Source: JBQTHI01 sp052390035 (GTDB lineage Bacteria; Actinomycetota; Acidimicrobiia; Spongiisociales; ZC4RG35). From it: a stretch of DNA of 5,500 nt. Positions 1-4,291 of the stretch are shown piece after piece. The stretch lies in contig JBQTHI010000091.1 of NCBI GenBank assembly GCA_052390035.1, positions 1-5,500 of the forward strand. The letters are read 5' to 3'. A program made the position numbers and the translations under genes. The notes beneath the pieces are model-generated. The model had not been told where the DNA came from and searched no databases. It saw nothing but the letters and a program-made list of their open reading frames with translations. Each line of letters opens with the position of its first letter. Within the stretch, counting starts at the first letter, position 1.

Positions 1-1131
1 TATGACAGCGACGATCTAGCCGCCATCCGCGGCCAAACCCGCCGCTTCGTCGACGAGCAGGTCCTTCCCCGGGCCGACCGGTGGGAGGAACAAGGTGTCG
101 TCCCCCGGGAAGTGCTCCGCAAGATGGGGGAGATCGGCTTTTTTGGACTGAGAGTGCCGGAGGAGTATGGAGGCGTCGGATTCGGCGCCCTGGCCACGGT
201 GGCGTTCGCCGAGGAATTGGGACGGTCGACCTACGGCGGATTCACCATCACCGCGCTGGTCCACACCGACCTGGCCATGCCCTATCTCCTCAACTTCGGG
301 TCGGACGAGCAGAAAAAGCGCTGGCTTCCCGACATGATCACCGGAGCAACGTTGACCGCGATCGCGGTCACCGAACCAGATGCCGGCTCAGACGTTGCCG
401 CCATCCGCACCAGGGCGACCAAGGACGGCGAGGGCTGGGTGATCAGCGGGTCCAAGATGTTCATCACCAATGGCGGCATTGCCGACCTGGTGTTTGTGGC
501 GGCAAAGACCAGCCCCGAGGGCAAGGGTTCCCGGACCTTGTCCATTCTCGCCGTTCCGAAAGGCACCCCCGGGTTCACGGTGAGCCGGGCGCTCCCCAAG
601 ATGGGCTGGCACTGCTCTGACACAGCCGAGCTCTCATTCGCCGATTGTTGGGTTCCCGCCGACCATCTTGTTGGGGAAGAGAATCAGGGCTTCTACTACA
701 TCATGGAGAACTTCCAGAACGAAAGAGTGGCGATCGCCGCCCAAGCCATTGGCGAGGCGTCGCGGGCCCTGGAGATCACCGTCAAACACACCAAACAACG
801 GCGAGCTTTTGGTCACCCCCTGTTCGACAAGCAGGCGGTCCGCCAGCGCCTGGCGATGGATGCTGCTCGGCTCGAGGCAGGCCGCCAACTGGTCTATCAC
901 GCAGCTTGGTTGATGGAGCAAGGCCATGACGCGGTTAAGGAAGTGTCCATGGTCAAGGCCCACATCGGCGAGTTGGTTAATGACGTTCTCTACGATTGCG
1001 TACAGTTCCACGGAGGGATGGGCTTTATCACCGAAACGGCCGTGGAGCGCCTGTATCGTGATGTACGCATCCACTCGATTGGGGGAGGCGCCACTGAGGT
1101 GATGCTCGACGAGATCGCCAAGCGCCTATAA
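1..1131 (+). CDS. Acyl-CoA dehydrogenase, N-terminus cut by window edge
   Basis: A FAD-dependent acyl-CoA dehydrogenase introduces a trans-2,3 double bond into an acyl-CoA and passes electrons to ETF, in beta-oxidation or branched-chain amino acid breakdown in the cytoplasm. The frame is open from base 1 (376 codons to TAA at 1129-1131). The family is about 380-390 residues long, so only about ten residues are missing and the start lies outside. Counting from the first visible codon: N-terminal helical domain about 1-118; the flavin-site signature AVTEPDAGSDVA at 122-133; a WVISGSKMFITN strand at about 146-157; the C-terminal helical domain with QRRAFG; and the second family signature QFHGGMGF...ERLYRD. 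The Glu of the usual IYEGTSE motif is Gly here (IGGGATE, codon 1084-1086). A Glu is present instead in QNERVAIA (codon 721-723), where long-chain and isovaleryl-CoA dehydrogenases carry their catalytic base. The family is certain; the substrate cannot be read from the sequence. The 3' end overlaps the convergent DUF983 gene by 6 bases. Confidence 0.95.
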   Translation, partial: YDSDDLAAIRGQTRRFVDEQVLPRADRWEEQGVVPREVLRKMGEIGFFGLRVPEEYGGVGFGALATVAFAEELGRSTYGGFTITALVHTDLAMPYLLNFGSDEQKKRWLPDMITGATLTAIAVTEPDAGSDVAAIRTRATKDGEGWVISGSKMFITNGGIADLVFVAAKTSPEGKGSRTLSILAVPKGTPGFTVSRALPKMGWHCSDTAELSFADCWVPADHLVGEENQGFYYIMENFQNERVAIAAQAIGEASRALEITVKHTKQRRAFGHPLFDKQAVRQRLAMDAARLEAGRQLVYHAAWLMEQGHDAVKEVSMVKAHIGELVNDVLYDCVQFHGGMGFITETAVERLYRDVRIHSIGGGATEVMLDEIAKRL

Positions 1132-1548
1132 GCCCGGAGAGACTCTTTGCCTGGCGGCGGCGAGCTCGGTGTCTTCCAGCGGGTGGACATAGAGGTCATA
1201 GGCCATCCACATCGTCTGAGCCCATGAATACCCGATAGCCGGGGTAAGACCGGCGATGGCAGCCACGGTGATCGTGACTGCTGTCCACGGAACTTCCGGC
1301 CAGGTGAGCCACAACGCCAGCCCGAAGGTGGCAAAGAGGGCGAAGATCGCCATAACGGTTGCAAAGATCATCGCTCCGACCCAGTAGCCCGGCTCCCTCT
1401 CGAATCTGTGACCGCAGGTCGGGCAGTGAGCCAAAAGCCTCCACAGACCGATAAAGATGTTGGGGGCGCCGCAGTTGGGACATCTCCGGCCAATGGCTCG
1501 TCTGAGCAGCGTGCCCGCTGACCGCATCGGCGGCCCTTTTTCGGCCAT
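1126..1548 (-). CDS. DUF983 family zinc-ribbon membrane protein
   Basis: A small protein of unknown function, 140 residues from the ATG at 1546-1548, ending in TAG at 1126-1128. Two knuckles, CPNC at 23-26 and CPTC at 42-45, form a probable zinc ribbon. FEREPGYWVGAM follows at 49-60, the layout typical of DUF983 proteins. Two hydrophobic stretches at about 57-82 and 88-112 should be membrane helices, with a polar C-terminal tail of about 25 residues. An upstream in-frame ATG at 1600-1602 is less likely because it would lie inside pdxH. A second in-frame ATG at 1525-1527 (residue 8) has a good Shine-Dalgarno sequence and keeps both CxxC pairs, so the start is uncertain by 7 residues. It is divergent from pdxH and converges on the acyl-CoA dehydrogenase. 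DUF983 members often sit near unrelated metabolic genes, so the context does not give a role. Confidence 0.87.
   Translation of the reverse strand: MAEKGPPMRSAGTLLRRAIGRRCPNCGAPNIFIGLWRLLAHCPTCGHRFEREPGYWVGAMIFATVMAIFALFATFGLALWLTWPEVPWTAVTITVAAIAGLTPAIGYSWAQTMWMAYDLYVHPLEDTELAAARQRVSPGL
1534..1539 (-). promoter_or_regulatory. Shine-Dalgarno for alternative DUF983 start
   Basis: Read on the minus strand this is AAAGGG, followed by 6 bases and then the in-frame ATG at 1525-1527. Spacing and match are good. It supports the shorter DUF983 protein (133 residues) or dual starts, because the 1548 ATG has no comparable ribosome-binding site and would have to be used leaderless. Confidence 0.45.
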
Positions 1549-1555
1549 GTCAGTG

Positions 1556-1561
1556 AGACTA
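1556..1561 (-). promoter_or_regulatory. Candidate -10 box for DUF983 gene (leaderless)
   Basis: On the minus strand the hexamer reads TAGTCT, which fits the actinobacterial -10 pattern TAnnnT. Seven bases (CACTGAC) separate it from the ATG at 1548, so transcription would begin at or next to the start codon and give a leaderless mRNA. No clear -35 is seen at 17 bases: a TTGCCT lies about 20 bases upstream, which is too far to trust. The motif is short, so the call rests mainly on spacing. Confidence 0.4.
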
Positions 1562-1563
1562 GG

Positions 1564-1569
1564 TACCGT
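1564..1569 (+). promoter_or_regulatory. Candidate -10 box for the pdxH operon (leaderless)
   Basis: TACCGT fits TAnnnT and lies exactly 7 bases before the ATG at 1577, the spacing expected for a leaderless actinobacterial transcript. It is only 2 bases from the opposing minus-strand box at 1556-1561. No convincing -35 is seen. As the joints downstream are overlapping, this would be the promoter for pdxH, the MBL-fold gene, rph and rdgB together. Confidence 0.42.
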
Positions 1570-1576
1570 TGAGGGC

Positions 1577-2221
1577 ATGCCAGGCAACTCATTGGGGGAC
1601 ATGCGGGTGGACTACAGCAGTGCTCCGCTCGACCTGGCAGACCTCGATCCCGATCCGCTCATCCAATTCGAACGGTGGCTCAGCACAGCTATGGAGGCGG
1701 CGATCGAGGAACCCAACGCCTTCGTGCTGGCCACGGTGGACGACCGCCAGCGCCCTAGTGCCAGAGCGGTGCTACTCAAAGCCGTCGGCCCCGAGGGATT
1801 CACTTTCTACACCAACTATCAAAGCCGGAAGGCGGCCGAACTGGCTGCCCGCCCTTTCGCCTCGGCGGTATTTGTGTGGATTCCCCTCCACCGGCAGGTG
1901 AGAATCGAAGGGCGGGTGGTGATGGCCGACCCGGCCACCTCGGACGCCTACTTCGCAGCCCGACCCCCCGAGGCCAGGTTGGCGGCCGCAGCCTCCCCAC
2001 AGAGCCAGGTAGTGGCCAACCGCGAGGAGCTGGACCGCCGACTTGAAGAGATCCGGCTTCGTCATCCAGATGGCAACGTGCCTCGCCCCGATCACTGGGG
2101 CGGCTATGTGCTGACCCCTGACTACTACGAGTTCTGGCAGGGCCGAGAGGCCCGTTTCCACGACCGGTTCCGCTACACCCCGGACGAGGAGGGGTGGCGT
2201 ATCGAAAGGCTCGCTCCGTGA
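1577..2221 (+). CDS. pdxH: Pyridoxamine 5'-phosphate oxidase
   Basis: An FMN enzyme that oxidises pyridoxine 5'-phosphate or pyridoxamine 5'-phosphate with O2 to pyridoxal 5'-phosphate, in cytoplasmic PLP synthesis and salvage. The 214 residues from ATG 1577 match the usual 210-230. Visible landmarks: DPDPLIQFERW at 24-34; the FMN/phosphate strand RAVLLK at 63-68; FYTNYQSRKAAEL at 77-89; RQVRIEG at 106-112; PQSQVV at 141-146; DHWGGY at 172-177; EFWQGREARFHDRF at 185-198, the family C-terminal signature; and the terminal RLAP seen in the E. coli enzyme. The frame is open upstream to 1457, but those codons lie over the DUF983 gene and are not conserved in the family. A second ATG at 1601 gives 206 residues beginning MRVDY, which fits the family's usual R-x-x-Y start, and has a GGGGG only 2 bases upstream. 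I prefer 1577 because of the -10 spacing. It is the first gene of a four-gene operon and overlaps the next gene by GTGA. Confidence 0.95.
   Translation: MPGNSLGDMRVDYSSAPLDLADLDPDPLIQFERWLSTAMEAAIEEPNAFVLATVDDRQRPSARAVLLKAVGPEGFTFYTNYQSRKAAELAARPFASAVFVWIPLHRQVRIEGRVVMADPATSDAYFAARPPEARLAAAASPQSQVVANREELDRRLEEIRLRHPDGNVPRPDHWGGYVLTPDYYEFWQGREARFHDRFRYTPDEEGWRIERLAP
2204..2209 (+). promoter_or_regulatory. Ribosome-binding site selecting GTG 2218
   Basis: GAAAGG lies 8 bases before the GTG at 2218-2220 and sits inside the last codons of pdxH. The other in-frame GTG at 2194 has GAGGAGG only 1 base away, which is too close for initiation. This site plus the GTGA stop/start overlap decides the start of the MBL-fold gene. 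Confidence 0.55.
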
Positions 2222-2961
2222 GGCTCCGGGTGATCGGCTCGTCAGGCACATTTCCTGCTCCGGGGCGACCCGCCGCCGGGTACTTAATCGAACAGGGCAA
2301 GACGAGGGTGTGGTGCGACGCCGGGCCCGGCACTTTCGTCGGGCTCCCCATGAATCCCGACCTGGTCGATGCGATAGTCGTTTCTCACCAACACCCCGAC
2401 CATTGCATCGACCTGCTCACCGCCTTCCACGCCTTCCGCTACCGACCCGAGCCGAGACTGGGCGTGCCCGTTTATTCGCCGCCCGAAGTCGTCGAGAAGC
2501 TGCGCGGTTTTGTCGAAACGCATGACAACACCGAGCTAAGTCTGACTTTCGACTTCCGATCGGTGGGTGACGGGGACACTGCTGAGATCGGCGAGTTAGG
2601 AGTTGCGTTCAGATCCTCGGACCATTCGGTGCCGACTGTCGCCATGCGGTGGGAGGCCAACGGGAAGGTGCTGGCCTACAGCGCCGACACGGGCCCGGCC
2701 GGTGACTGGATGAAGGTGGCGGAAAAGGCCGATCTATTTCTCTGCGAGGCGAGTTATCAGGGAGCTGCCGAAGACCACCCTTACCCCCATCACCTCACCG
2801 CCGCCGAGGCCGGTCGGATCGCCCGTGCGCAGGGAGCACGCCGTTTGATGTTGACGCATATACCTCCTTACCTCGACGTCTCACGCTCGGTCTTCGAAGC
2901 CGAGTCGACGTTCGACCGGCCGGTCGAGATAGCGGTTCCGGGAATGACCAGGAAGGTGTGA
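2218..2961 (+). CDS. MBL-fold metallohydrolase, Rv1339-like probable cAMP phosphodiesterase
   Basis: A binuclear-metal hydrolase of the metallo-beta-lactamase fold, 247 residues from GTG 2218. Metal ligands in order: H57, H59, D61 and H62 in SHQHPDH (2383-2403); H136 in SSDHSVP; D157 in YSADTGP; H214 in LTHIPPYL. The N-terminal strand LRVIGSSGTFPAPGRPAAGY is typical of the RNase Z/PhnP-like part of the superfamily, but I see no sign of the RNase Z exosite arm, so tRNA 3' processing is unlikely. The order before rph and rdgB is the same as Rv1339-Rv1340-Rv1341 of M. tuberculosis, and Rv1339 has been reported to hydrolyse cAMP as an atypical class II phosphodiesterase. By homology and context I infer cyclic-nucleotide hydrolysis in the cytoplasm; the fold is certain, the substrate is not. 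Its start overlaps the pdxH stop as GTGA, and a single base separates it from rph. Confidence 0.9.
   Translation: MRLRVIGSSGTFPAPGRPAAGYLIEQGKTRVWCDAGPGTFVGLPMNPDLVDAIVVSHQHPDHCIDLLTAFHAFRYRPEPRLGVPVYSPPEVVEKLRGFVETHDNTELSLTFDFRSVGDGDTAEIGELGVAFRSSDHSVPTVAMRWEANGKVLAYSADTGPAGDWMKVAEKADLFLCEASYQGAAEDHPYPHHLTAAEAGRIARAQGARRLMLTHIPPYLDVSRSVFEAESTFDRPVEIAVPGMTRKV
2950..2956 (+). promoter_or_regulatory. Strong ribosome-binding site of rph
   Basis: AGGAAGG lies 6 bases before the ATG at 2963, within the last codons of the MBL-fold gene. It is the best Shine-Dalgarno match in the window, so rph probably also initiates independently of coupling. Confidence 0.6.
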
Positions 2962-2962
2962 A

Positions 2963-3667
2963 ATGGCCCGCGATCGCGGCGCAGACGAGCTGAGGCCGGT
3001 TCGGCTTCAAATGGGCTTCACCGACATGACTCCCGGATCGGTGCTCATCGAAATGGGCCGGACCCGAGTGTTGTGCACGGCAGCAATCGAAGAGGAAGTG
3101 CCTCGATGGATGCGTGACACCGGCAAAGGTTGGGTCACCGCCGAATACGGCATGCTCCCCGGCTCCTCATCCGAACGCATCGGCCGCGACCAATATCAGA
3201 AAGGGCGCGCGCTGGAAATCTCCAGGCTGATTGGACGGGCCCTCCGCTCGGTGATCGACCTCAAGGCGATGGGCGAAAAGATGGTCCGGGTCGACTGTGA
3301 CGTGCTCCAGGCCGATGGAGGTACCCGCACTGCGTCTATCACGGGCGCCTGGGTGGCCTTGCACGATGCATTGAACGATGGGGTGAGTCGGGGACTGGTC
3401 GCCCGTAATCCGATCATTGATGAGGTGGCGGCTATCTCTGTGGGAATAGTTGAGGGGGAATTGCTGATCGATCTTGAATACGACGATGACGTGAGGGCCG
3501 AGGTCGATATGAACGTCGTAATGTCGGGTAGGGGTCTGCTGGTCGAGGTCCAAGGCACCGCGGAAGGAGCTCCTTTCACTCGCGATGAGCTCGATCGGAT
3601 GCTCGATCTCGCCGGCAAAGGCATCGGCGAGCTGGTGGATGCCCAAAGGCGGGCGGTCGAGGCTTGA
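2963..3667 (+). CDS. rph: Ribonuclease PH
   Basis: A phosphorolytic 3'-to-5' exoribonuclease that trims tRNA precursors and other RNAs with inorganic phosphate, releasing nucleoside diphosphates; it works as a hexameric ring in the cytoplasm. The 234 residues compare with 238 in E. coli. Visible blocks: DELRPVRL at 8-15; GSVLIEMGRTRVLCTA at 25-40; GKGWVTAEYGMLPG at 54-67; KGRALEISRLIGRALR at 80-95; DCDVLQADGGTRTASITGA at 111-129; RNPIIDEVAAISVGI at 148-162; and DMNVVMSG then VEVQGTAEGAPF to 205. R82 and T121-R122 match the phosphate-binding Arg and Thr-Arg of characterised enzymes. The stretch between MLPG and EIS is about three residues shorter than in E. coli and has KGRALE in place of the common GGRTQE or GGRTME. 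The start is fixed by AGGAAGG and the 1-base gap after the MBL-fold gene. The stop overlaps the rdgB start as TTGA. Confidence 0.96.
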   Translation: MARDRGADELRPVRLQMGFTDMTPGSVLIEMGRTRVLCTAAIEEEVPRWMRDTGKGWVTAEYGMLPGSSSERIGRDQYQKGRALEISRLIGRALRSVIDLKAMGEKMVRVDCDVLQADGGTRTASITGAWVALHDALNDGVSRGLVARNPIIDEVAAISVGIVEGELLIDLEYDDDVRAEVDMNVVMSGRGLLVEVQGTAEGAPFTRDELDRMLDLAGKGIGELVDAQRRAVEA

Positions 3668-4239
3668 TTCCGAGGGTGGTGGTGGCGTCGAAGAATCCGG
3701 ACAAGATCGCCGAGATCGAGTCGGTGCTGGTCGCCATCGGTGCAGTCGGCGAAATCGCCAGAGGCCTCGACTGGCCGGATGTGGAGGAAACCGGAGAAAC
3801 CCTGGAGGAGAACGCCTTGCTAAAAGCCCGGGCGGTGGCGGCGGCGACCGGGCTTCCGGCCCTCGCCGACGACACCGGCCTTGAAGTCGATGCGTTGGAC
3901 GGAGCACCCGGGGTCAAGACCGCCCGTTTCGCCGGCACCGAGGCGAGTTATTCCGACAACGTGGAGAGGCTCCTCGATCGGCTACGTGGTTCGCAGGCGC
4001 GGTCGGCGGTGTTTCGGACGGTGGTGGCCATCACCTGGCCCGACGGTAGGGAGGTGATCGCCGAGGGCCGGCTTCTGGGCCGGATCACCGAATTCCCTCG
4101 CGGACAGGAAGGTTTCGGCTACGACCCGGTGTTCGAAGTCGACGGGCGGACACTGGCCGAAATCGGAGCCGAGGAGAAGAACCGGATGTCCCATCGGGCC
4201 AGGGCCCTTCGCAGGCTGATCGAGGTGCTGTCAAGCTAG
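3664..4239 (+). CDS. rdgB: Non-canonical purine NTP pyrophosphatase (dITP/XTP)
   Basis: A Ham1/RdgB-type pyrophosphatase that splits dITP, ITP and XTP to monophosphate plus PPi, keeping deaminated purines out of DNA and RNA. The 191 residues compare with 197 in E. coli. Motifs in order: VVVASKNPDK at 5-14 (substrate loop); EETGETLEENALLKA at 41-55; ADDTGLEVDAL at 68-78, with the likely catalytic D70; GAPGVKTARFAG at 80-91; FRTVVAI at 117-123; GQEGFGYDPVFEVDG at 147-161; and AEEKNRMSHRARAL at 169-182. The start is TTG at 3664-3666, overlapping the rph TGA. It gives the expected short lead before the SKN loop. The GTG codons at 3676, 3679 and 3682 would cut into the first beta strand. No strong Shine-Dalgarno is seen, so coupling to rph is probably needed. 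It is the last gene of the operon; the next gene converges on it. Confidence 0.95.
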   Translation: MIPRVVVASKNPDKIAEIESVLVAIGAVGEIARGLDWPDVEETGETLEENALLKARAVAAATGLPALADDTGLEVDALDGAPGVKTARFAGTEASYSDNVERLLDRLRGSQARSAVFRTVVAITWPDGREVIAEGRLLGRITEFPRGQEGFGYDPVFEVDGRTLAEIGAEEKNRMSHRARALRRLIEVLSS

Positions 4240-4291
4240 AAGTCGGCCGCCGGGCGCCATCGAGGCAAAAGGCCGGAATCCGTCTGCGCCT
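4240..4291. other. Convergent gap with no clear terminator
   Basis: These 52 bases lie between the rdgB stop and the stop of the convergent HEAT/cyclic-nucleotide-binding gene. There is a CGGCC/GGCCG inverted pair (about 4244-4248 and 4271-4275) with a 22-base loop and a short GGCGCC palindrome, but no U-rich tract on either strand. I cannot call an intrinsic terminator. Rho-dependent ending or transcript overlap is possible. Confidence 0.35.

Noticed and set aside
81..620. Alternative + frame inside the acyl-CoA dehydrogenase gene
   Set aside because: The real frame carries both family signatures; this one gives Arg/His-rich sequence with no motif.
1457..1576. Upstream extension of pdxH to an ATG at 1457
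   Set aside because: The added 40 residues read antisense to the conserved zinc-ribbon part of the DUF983 gene and have no counterpart in the PdxH family, and the 1577 start already gives the normal length.
2194..2217. GTG at 2194 as start of the MBL-fold gene
   Set aside because: GAGGAGG ends 1 base before it, too close for initiation. It would add eight residues ahead of the first beta strand and a 28-base overlap, whereas GTG 2218 has a well-spaced GAAAGG and the classic GTGA joint.
1800..2351. Minus-strand open frame across pdxH and the MBL-fold gene
   Set aside because: It is antisense to the conserved cores of both genes, has low-complexity Arg/Pro/Gly composition and no start context.
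2383..2403. RNase Z (tRNA 3' endonuclease) identity for the MBL-fold gene
   Set aside because: SHQHPDH fits any MBL hydrolase, the following residues are CIDLL rather than the usual GLPGLL-type continuation, and the protein is short with no visible exosite insertion.
3167..3907. Long open frame on the minus strand across rph and rdgB (about 246 codons)
   Set aside because: It lies antisense to two clear, conserved genes and its translation is rich in Arg, Pro and Ser with no recognisable domain, as expected from a G+C-rich antisense frame.
4244..4275. CGGCC/GGCCG inverted pair as an intrinsic terminator for rdgB
   Set aside because: The stem is 5 bases with a 22-base loop and no T-tract on either strand; such pairs are expected by chance at this G+C content.
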